Below, piece after piece: positions 13,021 through 24,405 of a DNA stretch of 64,000 bases. The notes under the pieces are model-generated. The model was not told where the DNA came from, did no database searches, and saw only the letters and a list, made by a program, of their open reading frames with translations. The position numbers were made by a program, and so were the translations under genes. This stretch comes from Odontesthes bonariensis. Lineage: Eukaryota > Chordata > Actinopteri > Atheriniformes > Atherinopsidae. Within the stretch, counting starts at the first letter, position 1. Each line of letters opens with the position of its first letter. The stretch spans positions 36,925,188 through 36,989,187 of the forward strand of contig NC_134520.1 of NCBI RefSeq assembly GCF_027942865.1, given 5' to 3'.

Positions 13021-13626
13021 AATAAATGAGGCAGATTCACGTTCTAGCTCTAGCAAACGCGTCTTGAAGTGACATTTGGCTGGACTTTTCTTTTGCTTTC
13101 CCCGTGTTACCTGCTGATGTGGCGGGTGCTGACCATAACTTCATGCATTCTTGATATTCTAAGACATGCTTACGGCTAAGGTGATGGAGCAAATTGCTCG
13201 TGTTGCCACCTCCAGCGACAACTGAAGCCCGACAACACTTGCATAAAATGGTTGTTTGGTCGACGTAGGATTTTTTTAAACCAAAAAACTTCCAAACTAC
13301 AGACACGGCTCCTTTTTTTCAGAAGTTCTTCTGTGTCAGCATGTTCTACTAGTTCTACAGCTTCGATTTCAGAACTTTCCATGTCTATCCTATCCACCTT
13401 CACCTTCGCGTAACGCAAGTGCTTATTACCACCTCGCACCCAGACAGTAAACATGCGTGTTTAGAAGCGCAACACTGAAAAGGGTCCCGTCTCAAACAAT
13501 GTCGCGCGACGCAGCGTTCCCCCCGTTGTGTAATCAAATACACCGGCATGGCGGTATATTAAAAATTCATATCATAACGAAATTATAAACCGGTATTCGG
13601 TGTGAACCGGTATACCGCCCAGCACT
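13021..13626 (-). mobile_element. 5' end fragment of a hAT transposon
   Basis: On the minus strand it starts AGTGCTGGGCGGTATACCGG, a terminus I know from vertebrate hAT elements, followed by a short leader and the first coding exon (BED finger). The remainder of the transposase and the other end are not in the window. Confidence 0.7.
13037..13454 (-). pseudogene. hAT transposase N-terminus with BED zinc finger, frameshifted
   Basis: Two overlapping minus-strand frames join into one N-terminus. The first (from 13382) begins MESSEIEAVELVEH; the second carries a BED-type finger with CKCC, then HHLSRKH (H-x4-H) about 25 residues later, and ends in a serine/glutamine-rich tail. BED fingers bind DNA at transposon ends. 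The frame switch falls in the seven-T run at 13312-13318, so a single-base slip has probably broken the gene; a sequencing error in the homopolymer is the alternative. The domains beyond the BED finger are absent, so this is a fragment whatever the frameshift. Confidence 0.72.
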
Positions 13627-13628
13627 AC

Positions 13629-15460
13629 TTTTGAGTGCAACAACAAAGTCTTAAATCAGCCAAATAACTCTGCAGTGGTCATTTGCATTTATGGGCTACA
13701 GCTCCGATCAGCATTGATGGAAACACATCACGTGTCCTAATTTTCAATGAGGATGTTGCGGTCGGGGTTAGAAGAATGTAAAAAGCTCCCATTTTCTCCC
13801 ACTTTTAGCAAGCATGACGCCACACATGGAGACTCCGAAACTGCAGGCAACATCTGTAAAACAGCTGGCAGCTCACTCTCAGTCCAGCCGTTTGGGGCTG
13901 GTTGATAATCAACTAGTGTAACTACCTCACAAAGTCATGATTATTTTGTTGTAAAGCACTTTGGTCAGCCTCGCTGCTTTTAAACGTGCTGCAGAAATAA
14001 CACTTTGGTTCATAAATCGATCATTTTAGAAAATATCATGATAATATCTTTTGCCACATCACCCTACCCAGGATTATAAGCACAGAAGATCTTTGAAAAC
14101 CTTTTTATTGAGTCATAAATGGCTGAGGAAATGCAGAAATGCGACTTCCTGTCTCGCCTTCTGCAGGCGGCTGTAAACAGATCTCATGTGAAGTTTGTCC
14201 AACCGTCGTCCTCGGGCCTCAGAACACAAACAGCTGACAGATTATCCACATGTGAGGTCCGTGTGTGTTGGTCTCTGTTGCCCATGGCAACACATCAACA
14301 CTCACTCCCATTAGGAAAGGACGATGACATCATTCCCCAATGCTGTAACTGAGCCCACAGAAGGAAGAACAGAGGAAAAGGAGCTTTTTTTGGGGGTGAA
14401 AATGTGAATCTGAAACCGGTGATCCTGGAAAATGTGTAAATGGGATTCAAGCCGAGGCAAACGACAGGTGAACGGGACGACGTCTCCTTCAGGAAACTCT
14501 CTGAGACGCATTTCCAACACGATGCAGCCCCATGACAGCGCTAGGATTCATCACCCAGCATTCCACAGTGTAAGCAGTCGGTAGATAAGTCAGAGTGGAT
14601 CAAAAAAAACGCCCTGTCGGCTCTTTAATTTCACACAGAAACACACGGCAGCTGAAAAACATCTGTCTGCCTTCCCCGCGACACCATAAAGCTTCAGCTG
14701 CAGCTCAGAGCCGGCTGAAAACCCTCCTAAAGGACGCTATAAGAGCTCTGAAAACATCTGAAAACATCTGAAAACATAAAGCATAAGAACATGATGTCCC
14801 AGATAACAGGGCGGTCGGATCACACCAGCAGATCCAGCAGCATGACATCATGCAGAAACTGTGGACCACAGCTGTGACTTCATCCTTGTTAAACGATATT
14901 TCATATGTTCATACACACTGAAGAGCTTCAGGTTGGTACGTTAAGCAGCTGATCCCAACACTCTGAACAACGTGTTAAATCTGAAAGCTAAACACACAAA
15001 ACCTCATGGTTTTTATCACTTTTATGGTTCAAAATGTCTGTAAATGTTTAGATTATACATCTAATGCACCACAAGCTGAAAAGGTTCTTCAGTTTCATCC
15101 TTTTAGAGCCAGAAAACATGCATTTATCAAAGCTAAACTCCAGAGTCAGGCTGATTAACGGCCCAAATCAGGGAGGTTGGAACAGCTTTCCATCTTGAAT
15201 TTACCTGGATTATTTTAATTTAAGCTATTTTGTAATTAATGAATTCATTTTAATTTATTTTACCAACTGGATGAACTCTAATTTGACAGCTACATTATGT
15301 GTCTTCTGTGTCAACCAAAACAAACGCACATTTCAGCAGAAACTCAACATCTAACTTGAGGAAACATGTAGCGCTAAGTTTCCTAAACTCGTTTTTCCCC
15401 CATGGATAGGTGAATGTTTGTTTTTTAGGTTACATATGGGTTACATATGTTTTAAACAGA
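13629..15460. other. Unassigned DNA
   Basis: No gene or RNA is supported. The frames at 14119-14520 show no motif. Confidence 0.45.
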
Positions 15461-15539
15461 CTGCTGGGATAGGCTCCAGCCCACCCGCGACCCGATCGAC
15501 GGATTCAGCGGTATAGATAATGGATGGATGGATGGATGT
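15461..15539 (+). mobile_element. 3' tail of a tRNA-derived SINE
   Basis: The run CTGCTGGGATAGGCTCCAGC through AGCGGTATAGATAATGGATGG matches, inverted, the tail of the SINE at 20526-20751. Only the last 80 bases, ending in GGAT repeats, are present. Confidence 0.8.
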
Positions 15540-15738
15540 TTTAAACATTTCCTAAGTATCTTTATTTTTTATTGAAGTTCTTGAATTTACCTGGATTATT
15601 TTAATTTAAGCTATTTTGTAATTAATTAATTAATAAAATTTATTTGATCAGTTGGATGAACTCTAATTTACCTAAAGATGATTATTTAGTATTTGTGTCT
15701 GTCTGATTGAATGCTTGTGTTAACAAATAAATCAGACG

Positions 15739-15906
15739 TTACTCAACAGTTACTCAGTACTTGAGTAGTTTTTTCACCGAGCACTTTTTTACTCTTACTC
15801 AAGTAATTATTTGGATGACTACTTTTTACTTTAACTTGAGTCATATTATTCTGAAGTAACAGTACTTTTACTTGAGTACAGTTTTTGGCTACTCTGCCCA
15901 CCTCTG
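15739..15906 (-). mobile_element. hAT-type terminal fragment
   Basis: On the minus strand this starts CAGAGGTGGGCAGAGTAGCC and continues with repeated TACTCAAGTAA-like words, the familiar subterminal pattern of a fish hAT family. Its first nine bases equal the right-hand end of the complete element at 20760-24178. No second end or coding part is found. Confidence 0.65.
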
Positions 15907-15935
15907 GCCAGTCCAGCACTCGTACCTCCTTCTTC

Positions 15936-15961
15936 TTCTTCTTCTTCTTCTTCTTCTTCTT
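15936..15961. repeat. (CTT)n microsatellite
   Basis: Pure CTT triplets. Confidence 0.95.
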
Positions 15962-15976
15962 TGTTTTGTTTTTTAA

Positions 15977-16381
15977 ATGCTAGTTTTAAAATGTAGCACT
16001 CAGGTTTATTAAGTTGATGTAAAGTGCTTTATAAATAAAATATCCATGTATACATGTATAATAAAATCCATGGATTTATTTATTTATTTTTTTATTATTA
16101 TTGTATTATTGTTGTTATTTTCTATTTGTTTATTTATTTTAGAGTGTCTGGGCCACATGGGTGGTGGTATGTTTGATGTTTTGTATTAGGGTGATTTGTC
16201 TTGTTGTTATCCGTCTATAGTTGAGACAGATATTTGTACATAGATCTTGAGTCCTGTTATTTTGTTATTAATGGGATGTTTGTTGTTTGAATAGAAAAAT
16301 CAATAAAAACACTTTTATTATCAAAATGTAGCACTCAGGTTTATTAAGTTGATGTAAAGTGCTTTATAAATAAAATATATT
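15977..16381 (+). repeat. Duplicated LINE-type 3' tail flanking AT-rich DNA
   Basis: A block of about 55 bases that includes AAGTGCTTTATAAATAAAAT occurs at about 15985-16041 and again at 16324-16379 in direct orientation. Such GTGCTTTATAAATAAA endings are typical 3' ends of fish non-LTR retrotransposons. Between the copies lies AT-rich unassigned sequence. Confidence 0.6.
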
Positions 16382-16814
16382 ATTATTATTCCTCTGCCGT
16401 GCCTTTGGAACATGTGCAGAATGTGCTTTTACACTGCGTTGCATGACGCTGATAATGCAAAAACATGAAATATCTTTGGGTTCACACTGCCAGATAAACA
16501 TTAAAGTTAATGCAGGAATCTGAGGACTGAAATTAAAAGTTAATCAGCTCTAAAACATTAATGCAAAGCTGTGAAACTGCTGAGTAATCCTGCTGATAAA
16601 ACCAAAGCATCTCCAGGTCTTTGGTGTCGGTCTGATATTTAAACATGGATCCAGCTCCTTTTTGAACACTTTGGATCAGCTTCACCTTGACACAGCACTC
16701 CACTGCAGCACCAGCAATGACTCGGCAGAATCTCACCATGTTCACCTCTGATGTCAGAGCTGCAGAACCGACACGCTGAGGAGGAACGGCTGCAGCCTCA
16801 GCAGCACCGAGGCC
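16382..16814. other. Unassigned DNA
   Basis: No supported feature. A 140-codon minus-strand frame (16533-16955) runs through the adjacent tandem repeat and has no recognisable domain. Confidence 0.4.
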
Positions 16815-16903
16815 TGAAAACGGCCTGAAAACGGCCTGAAAACGGCCTGAAAACAGCCTGAAAACGGCCTGAAAACAGCCTGAAAACGGCCTGAAAACGG
16901 CCA
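16815..16903. repeat. 11-bp tandem repeat GGCCTGAAAAC, about 8 units
   Basis: GGCCTGAAAAC with a variant AGCCTGAAAAC, nearly perfect period. Confidence 0.95.
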
Positions 16904-17497
16904 ATTTATTCACTCCTTTCACTGAGCGGGACGGTTTGTTTGAGCCCAACATCACTTCTTAGCTCAGTCTGAGTGCAACAGTTTATAAATGTCATGTTTT
17001 TACCAGGCTGACGGGCTGGAATAACCCAATAACAGCAACTTTTAGTCAAAGCTCAGCGGTTAGCTGGGAGAGGAGGAAAAGGACCGCTTCACCGCTTCAT
17101 TTCTAACATTTAGCTACACCACAAGATGCTAACACTTAGGCCGGAATAACTCTAAATCAGCTCTATCCAAACCTCTCACAAATAACTAGAAATAAATCAC
17201 ACAATATCTGCAGGATAATCCAGGGACGTCGGTGTAAGAACTGTGGTTTTTAGGCTTTATGTGCCAAAACAAGAGTGAAAATTAACTTTAGTGAACATTC
17301 ACAACTAGAATAACCGCTTCACGAATAAAATAAAATGTTTTAAAGCATTTCCCATCCTCCGTAGGATCATTCAGTCCAGATCCGAGCAGTCAAAGTGTGA
17401 TTTGGATATGGTTTAAGGTGCTTTATATGCTTAAAACAGTAGAGAAATTGGCCTTTTTTGTGCTTTCATAAATAAAATAAAGCTTTTGTGAGTCACA
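16904..17497. other. Unassigned DNA
   Basis: No supported feature. The last 170 bases are a diverged first copy of the 113-bp repeat that follows. Confidence 0.45.
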
Positions 17498-17500
17498 AAC

Positions 17501-17965
17501 TGTGTTTTAAAGCATTTCCCATCCTTTAAGATGCTTTATATGCTTAAAACAGTAGAGAAATTGGAATTTTTTGTGCTTTCATAAATAAAATAAAGCTTTT
17601 GTGAGTCACAAACTGTGTTTTAAAGCATTTCTCATCCTTTAAGATGCTTTATATGCTTAAAACAGTAGAGAAATTGGAATTTTTTGTGCTTTCATAAATA
17701 AAATAAAGCTTTTGTGAGTCACAAACTGTGTTTTAAAGCATTTCTCATCCTTTAAGATGCTTTATATGCTTAAAACAGTAGAGAAATTGGCATTTTTTGT
17801 GCTTTTATATATAGAATAAAGCTTTTGTGAGTCACAAACTGTGTTTTAAAGCATTTCTCATCCTTTAAGATGCTTTATATGCTTAAAACAGTAGAGAAAT
17901 TGGAATTTTTTGTGCTTTTATATATAGAATAAAGCTTTTGTGAGTCACAAACTGTCTTTTAAAGA
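17501..17965. repeat. 113-bp tandem repeat, 4 units plus partial
   Basis: The word TGTGTTTTAAAGCATTTC starts at 17501, 17614, 17727 and 17840, with a diverged copy at 17953: an exact 113-bp period. Each unit contains AATAAAATAAAGC or its variant, so each has possible polyadenylation hexamers on the plus strand. No coding potential. Confidence 0.95.
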
Positions 17966-18059
17966 ATTCCCCATCCTCTGTAGGACAGCTTAGGGCCGGT
18001 TCTCCGGCAGCAGCCTCAGTATTTTCTAACTGGGCCTTGGTTTAAGGCGGTTCCAGATG

Positions 18060-18920
18060 CCCAAAATAAACAGCGAAATGTCCCTTTTCCTCAGCTACTC
18101 ACCGCATCCTTCTCTTCTTCTTCGCCGCTTTTCCGCTGCGGCTCCAAACTACAGAGTTTCCTCTTGTTCTTGTTCTCTGTCCTCCTCATCTTCGCGGTCA
18201 AATAAAACGGTCAGTGCGCGAGCGTCCGGCTCAGCCTATGGCTGGTGTGCGCGTGTCTCCGGCTCAGCTTCGGTTGGTGTGCGCGTGTCTCCGGCTCGTG
18301 TCTCCGGCTCAGTTTCGGTTGGTGTGCGCGTGTCTCCGGCTCAGCCTCGGCCGTTGGTCCACCCTCGGCCGGAACATCCCGCTCCAGCAGCCGGTCCTGC
18401 GGTTCTGGCTCCGCCGCCGCTGCACATCTGGGGAAAAAACAGCTGTCAATCAGCCCCGCGGGCACCAGCACGCCGCCGCCGGCGTGTCCTCCAAGACAAT
18501 AAAGCCGGGATGTTTGTGGCGTTTCACGCTTGTAGTTTTCTCAACTTGCTGGTTGCTTAGTTACTCAGTTAGTCAGTTAGCTAGCGCAGCTTCTTAGCTA
18601 TCCGAGCTAGCCGAGCGGCTAGCCGGACTGCCTGCTAACGTTTACCTGCCCGGAGTCACCGTGACTCCCGGGGCAGATTCACAGATTCGCCTCCGCTCTT
18701 TAACGGGTGATTCCGGGCTTTTCCCGCCGGAGTTCGGCGCGTTCCGCCCCGGCTGGTTGTTCCCCGGACTTGTCCCCTCAGTGCCCCTCCATCCTCGGGT
18801 AAAAAGGCTGAGCTCTCCTCGGGGGACACACCGGGTTAAAGATCTGTGGCGGCGCGGCGCGGTTCGGATTGTTTCCTGACTCTCTGACACACGGTCGGCG
18901 CGGTGTCAGGTTGGCACGAA
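18060..18920. promoter_or_regulatory. CpG-rich island, possible promoter of an unidentified gene
   Basis: This is the only long GC- and CpG-rich, non-satellite stretch in the left part of the window, and in vertebrates such islands usually mark promoters. Within it 18230-18350 is a degenerate tandem repeat around GTGCGCGTGTCTCCGGCTCA. Several overlapping frames exist on both strands (up to 167 codons from 18057) but none shows a domain I recognise, so I do not call a gene. Strand of transcription is unknown. Confidence 0.4.
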
Positions 18921-20525
18921 GAAGAACGCAACTTCCGGTCAACGCCTACCAAAATAAAAGTGTCGTTTGGTCAAAATAGAAATCTCTCGCCGACTACATT
19001 GTGTTGATGGTGAAACATTCAAACATTCAAGACATAACTTGCTTAATTCTCAAACGTTTAGGTTATTATAAACATCAAAGTAGTAAGCTAATTATCACAC
19101 TACAGACGAAGTCCATATTTATTTTTTTAAATAAAAACGTAAATATTTCAGGTTTATTTGCCCCATGACTGAACTTTATTTACCCCTTGGGATGACTCCC
19201 TCAGGGAGATTCAAGTCCCCAGTAGCTCCAAACACACACATAGGATCTCTATGAATCTAAAATACAGTATAATATAGAATAATTAATATAATATATCATT
19301 AAAATATAATTAATATAGAATAATCTAAAACAAAGTGTAAAAAAGAATATAGGCTGTACAAGATATACAAAGTAAAGAGAGTTAAATAAAATAAGTTATA
19401 GCACTATGGTTGAGTTATTGCCCATAATGCACTACACTTGTGTTAATTACACATTGTATGCACATAGTCTGACCATAAATAGATAAGATATTGCACAGCA
19501 GTGACGTGAATTATTGCACAGATGACCGAATAAATAAAATATCGCACAGGGTCTTTTAGTATGTAAAGTACTGAATGTGGGTTTTTGAGTATTCCTCTGT
19601 CCGTGACCGCCCTACCCCCATAGATATGTATAGAATGCAATTCTACATATCTATAGCAGCTGTGATTGGCTGGTGCAGGCAGGTGGTCAGCACCTGGGTG
19701 TGCTTGGTCAGCATTTTTAATATCAGATTTATTTATATTTAATAAAAATAAACTTGGAGCTTCCTGATTTCAACATGTCATTGAGTCTCTTCTTACACCT
19801 CAGATTTTGGTTATAAGATTAAAGATTATCTGTAAGTTGTTTATTCTTCACAGTGAAACGCAGAAAACAGCAACAATGAGCAGAAAGGTTTCACTTAAAC
19901 TTCACACGTTTTGTTTTGAAAGGGAGTTCCATCTTTTCCTTCTGTGGCTTCAGCTTCACCAGCAGACTGTTTGATTGGTTCTTTCTGTAAAAACCTTTCA
20001 CTCTCTCATTTATCTCGTGAGACCTTTTCAAAGTGTTGTTAGAATGAAACTAATGAGGGTTTGGGTCTCTTTAATGAGGAGCAGCCTGTCGGAGTCTTTC
20101 TGAGCAGGTGAAGGTGACTTCAGTTTGGTTGGTGTCTGCTGCCACCTGCTGGTGAACAGCTGACATGATTCTGTTCTCATAACTCACTGATTATGACTCA
20201 TCTGCAACGTTCCCTCTATTTTTTCATGTGTCTGGGTAAACACACCAGCTCCCTGAGCACACTGAGGACCACTGTGAGCAACATCAGGTGTGCACGCTGT
20301 GGCCACACACCTGTATCACACCTGTTCAAAACCTTGGATCATAGCAAGTTACATGGCTTATTAGAAGAATCAAATCACAGCAGCAATTTTCATTAGTTTA
20401 CTTTTAATAAAAGTGATTTGGCCCACTTAAAAAAGAAAAAGACAAAAATCTTGTTGTTCATGAGATGTGTAGTATGTTATATGTGAGAGTCATGCTTGCA
20501 GCCTGCATGTTTTGCAGAGTAGACC
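18921..20525. other. Unassigned DNA
   Basis: AT-rich. The part at about 19150-19620, with AGTCCCCAGTAGCTCC and repeated TTGCACAG words, resembles LINE-derived sequence but I cannot place it. No gene or RNA. Confidence 0.4.
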
Positions 20526-20751
20526 CATCCATCCATCCATTATCTATACCGCTGAATCCGTCGGTCGGGTCGCGGGGGGGCTGGAGCCTATCCCAGCAGT
20601 CAATGGGCGAGAGGCGGGGTACACCCTGGACAGGCCGCCAGTCCATCGCAGGGCCACATAGAGACAAACGAGACAAACAACCATGCACACTCACAGTCAC
20701 TCCTAAGGACAATTTAGAGATGCCAATCAACCTAACATGCATGATTTTTTG
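20526..20751 (-). mobile_element. tRNA-derived SINE, 3' part (split by hAT insertion)
   Basis: On the minus strand this is the body and tail of a common fish SINE: it contains GTACCCCGCCTCTCGCCCAT and ends in AGCGGTATAGATAATGGATGG-type repeats. The 5' part continues at 24187 after the hAT element; the two halves join exactly at the duplicated GAGAGAAC. Confidence 0.88.
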
Positions 20752-20769
20752 GAGAGAACCAGAGGTGTG

Positions 20770-20870
20770 GACTCGAGTCATGTGACTTGGACTCGAGTCA
20801 GACTCGAGTCATGAATTTGATGACTTTAGACTCGACTTGACAAAATCTAAAAAGACTTGTAACTCGACTT
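20770..20870. promoter_or_regulatory. Subterminal transposase-site cluster (palindromic GACTCGAGTC)
   Basis: The palindrome GACTCGAGTC occurs at 20770, 20790 and 20801, followed by related GACTCGACTTG words. The other end (about 24000-24165) has GACTTGGGACTTG and GACTCGGGACTTG words. hAT transposases are known to bind short subterminal repeats; that these are the sites here is an inference. Confidence 0.55.
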
Positions 20871-21169
20871 GGACTTTAACATCAGTGACTCGAGATTTCA
20901 CTTGGACTTGATCCTTTTGACTTGAAAAGACTTGCTACTTTCCCCAAACCCAAAGATTAAAAAGTATGTTGACATGGATGCTCTATCTCTATTTGCACGT
21001 GTGCATCTGTGTGCGTGTGTGTGAGAGAGAGAGAGCCAGCGCGCTGTCGGCACAATATCCAATCAAATTAGATCCACGTTGTTTTGATCATCTGACAGCA
21101 TCAAACTAATCAAATTACAGGACAACAACCAATGAAGAGGAACAGAGAACAACCCGCCAGTAGGCAAAA

Positions 21170-23768
21170 ATGATACCGAAGGTAGTTTCGTTTGGATATA
21201 AAAATTACGAGGTGGTCAACAAAAAAAGATTTGCAGTTTGTAAAACATGCGGGGCGAAGATCACAGATGGAGACGCGACAACTTCCAACTTCGTTCGACA
21301 TTTGAAGTTGCACAAAGAACGGTAAGTTTTGAATGAAAACCAACACTAACTTATCTGCTAAGTAACTCAATTGCTAGCTACATAGCAGGCTTGTTTGATG
21401 GCAAGGTAAAGCAGTACAAATATTTGCCACGTTTCCCGAAACCTAGCGCTCAACATAGCTAACGGTGCCGGGAACGCTTGCCCATAAATGTTAGTATAAC
21501 TTCGCAAATAATCATGCAAAAAAATTAAAATCCGTCTGAATATTTTAGTTTAAGGTATTTGCAAATTAATATTTAATTGTATTGTAATAGCATGCATTTC
21601 AGAAAATCGCTATTCAAGATGTAAATAGAACTTTATGTAAGGACGCGATTTGACTACAATCCCTACCTACCACGTAAAAAGTAATAATAGGAGGGAGCGT
21701 TTTTTTTTTTACCTAAAAATATCCCTACTTACCAAGTAAAGGGGATTCAGACTACTTAGCACCAGTTCGCTGTGTAATAATAGGAGGGAGCGGTTTTTTG
21801 ACCTACAGGGATTTTCTGACATCTGTTTTATATGCTTACCTGTTACAGATTTGAAGAATACCAGATGAACAAAAGCATCATAGTTGAACCACAACAGCCT
21901 TCAATCTCACAATTCTTGGACAGCCGTGTAGGGCATTACTGCATGAGTCATCCACAGCAGAAAGCTATCACCAATGCAATACTGTCCGACTTGATTATTG
22001 ATTGCAACTTTCCCCTGTCTATTGTGGAAAAGAAGAGTTTTTGGCACTTCCTGACAGTACTTGACAGTAAGTACAGCCCAGTGTGTCGCAGAACATTGAC
22101 ATCAAAAACAGAGAGCCTCGCTGAGGAGAGACGTTCAAGATTAAAAACTCAATTGAGCAACATTGACCATGTTTCAGTCACTGTGGACATTTGGTCTGAC
22201 CGAGAGATGAGGGGATTCCTTGGTGTCACTGTTCACTGGATAGATAGAGAGGGAGAGAGGATACAGCTAAAGACTAATCTCTTGGCCTGCAATCGCTTCA
22301 AAGGTTCACACACAGCTGAACGAATCTGTGACGAATTTGAGTCAATATGCGATGAATACAACATCAAAGATAAATTGGACTACATTATTAGTGACAATGC
22401 TGCTAACATGCGAAAGGCATTCACTGTGTGCTTCCCCAGTGAACAAGAGGATGATGATGACGGAGATCATCTTGATGACCCTGATCTCTGGTGTGACTTA
22501 ACCCTGGAAGATCAGCAAACGGTAGATGCTGCTATGGCAAAGAAACAGCGCCTGCAGTGTTTTGCGCATACTCTTCAGCTGGTGGTGGGAGACGGTTTGA
22601 AAGAAACAAAAGTGGCATGTCCTTCTCTTTCCAAGTTGTCAAAACTTAGCTCACTGCTGCACACAAGCACAACATTCAAAGATGTGTTTGAAAGGGAATT
22701 TGGGGAACAGAAAGGCATCCCTGCTGCAGTCAACACAAGATGGAACTCCACACTGAGGCAAGTAAAGGCAGTTCTCCAGTGTGATCATCTAAAGCTCTGT
22801 GCTGTTCTAGAAAACGCTGGACATAAGGAGTTGTCATTCACACCACGAGAGTGGAATCTGTTGAAGGAGTTGGTGGACATCTTGAAGCCGTTTGGAGAAG
22901 CAACTGATTTGACACAGGGAGAGAAGGTCGTCACCATCAGTGCAGTTGTTCCATCAATCTTGTCCCTCAATCACCACCTGGAGAAGCTGAAACCTCAAGT
23001 TTGTTTCCTGAGCGGAATGGTCAGAAGTCTCCAGGCACCCCTGAACAAAAGATTTCTCGGGATCTTCATTAACGTGAAAATGGCCAGGACTCAAGATGGG
23101 ATCACTGCCCCCTTTTCAGACCCAGTCTACCTCAAAGCAGCCGCCTTGGATCCAGCCTTTTCTCTGTTGTGGGTGGAGCCCCATGTGCTGGTCAGTCGTG
23201 ACATCAAGGCAGAAGTGGCACAACGAGTTAAAGGTAAATATTATTGACTTTAATGCAACTTTTTCCTTCATAATCTGATCTAATTGACAGCAACAATAAT
23301 TAAATTTTTCAGTCTAACACTGTATCACCAAAAACAATGGTAATAAGTTTCTGTTTCTGCTGTTGTTGTTACATGTTTTGTCCAGAATTGATCCTGCAAG
23401 ATGCTGCAGATACTGAGCAACCTGTGCCTCTGGGTGATGAAGAGCAAGAGGACCTTGGAGAAGGAGAAGGGTTGTTTGCTGCATACCATAAGAGGCAGAA
23501 GAAGGATGTTGGGACCTCTCCAGCACTACAGCTAAGTCACTACTTTGACATAGCCGAAGGACAGACCGCCCTTTTGTTCTGGGCACTGAACATGAAGACT
23601 CTTCCTTCACTCTTCCGAGTGGCCATCAGAGTCTTGGCAGTGCCTGCCTCTAGTGCTCCAGTGGAGCGAGTTTTCAGCCATGGGGGCATCATACTACGTC
23701 CCCATCGTGCACAAATGACTGACAGACTTTTGGCCAATTTGATCTTTTGCAAATGCAATGCAGCATAG
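21170..23768 (+). CDS. hAT-family transposase (BED finger, three exons, intact)
   Basis: Exons are 21170-21321, 21849-23233 and 23386-23768, with donors GTAAGT and GTAAAT and acceptors TTACAG and GTCCAG. The coding parts sum to 1920 bases, an exact 639 codons plus stop, and the phases match at both junctions. The upstream ATG at 21132 stops within 14 codons, so 21170 is chosen. Domains: BED zinc finger at residues 22-50 (CKTC, then HLKLH); RNase H-like core with D164 in the VDIWSD motif and D233 in the IISDNAANM motif; C288/H291 in CFAHTL; and the C-terminal hAT dimerisation region with E606 in SAPVERVFS. The three acidic catalytic positions expected of hAT enzymes (D, D, E) are all present, so the enzyme may be active. 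An acidic stretch rich in D/E lies near residues 249-262. Confidence 0.93.
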
Positions 23769-24186
23769 GGCCCTACCTAACATAGAAAAGCACAACCCTG
23801 TTCATGTCATGTTCATGTACCCCCCCTTCCAATCTCTCTCTCACAAACACAAACACACACACCAGTCTCTGTTTGTTTATTTCAAATGTGTTCATTCATT
23901 GTTCAAACAATGTTCTTGCAAAAAAGATTTGATAAATAAATACAGATCTTAAAAGCATACATGATCTGTGTAAATATTATTTCTCTGTTGTTAAAAGGAC
24001 TTGAAAGGACTCAAAACTGAAACTGTAGGACTTGGGACTTGACTTGAGACTTATCAGTCTTGACTTGGGACTCGACTCGGGACTTGCCTCTCTTGACTCG
24101 GGACTTGACTCGGGACTTGAAGGAAAAGACTTGAGACTTACTTGTGACTTGCAAAACAATGACTTGGTCCCACCTCTGGAGAGAAC

Positions 24187-24275
24187 CCACGCATACACGG
24201 GGAGAACATGCAAACTCCACACAGAAAGGCCCCAGCTGGGTGTTGAACCTGGAACCTTCTTGCTGTGAGCAGAGT
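24187..24275 (-). mobile_element. tRNA-derived SINE, 5' part (truncated head)
   Basis: It contains GGAGAACATGCAAACTCCAC and the B-box-proximal stretch TTGAACCTGGAACCTTCTTG, then stops at TTGCTGTGAGCAG where the tRNA A-box half should follow. It is the other half of the SINE at 20526-20751. Confidence 0.85.
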
Positions 24276-24405
24276 AGACCTTTCTCACTCAAAAAAGAAA
24301 AAAATATCAGCCAGACTCTCTTGAGTTTCCCCGCTTGTTCTTCTGTTTGCACTCAGACAGCCATTCCATCCTAAAATAACCGCATTTCTGTTTGACTTTG
24401 ACTCG

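Larger units (their letters stand above)
20760..24178 (+). mobile_element. Complete autonomous-looking hAT transposon (3419 bp)
   Basis: The ends are CAGAGGTGTGGACTCGAGTC on the left and, inverted, CAGAGGTGGGACCAAGTC on the right. The element is flanked on both sides by GAGAGAAC (20752-20759 and 24179-24186), the 8-bp target duplication that defines hAT insertion, and it splits a SINE whose halves rejoin when one copy of GAGAGAAC is removed. Subterminal regions are full of GACTTG and GACTCGAGTC words. The single gene inside is unbroken. Perfect target duplication plus intact gene argue for recent movement. Confidence 0.95.

Noticed and set aside
18057..18597. Protein-coding first exon in the CpG island
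   Set aside because: Several frames overlap on both strands, a tandem repeat runs through them, and no domain or splice structure supports one over another.
21832..23247. 471-codon single-exon transposase gene starting at 21832
   Set aside because: The first residues (MLTCYR) are intronic: a good acceptor lies at 21848 and an upstream BED-finger exon joins in phase.
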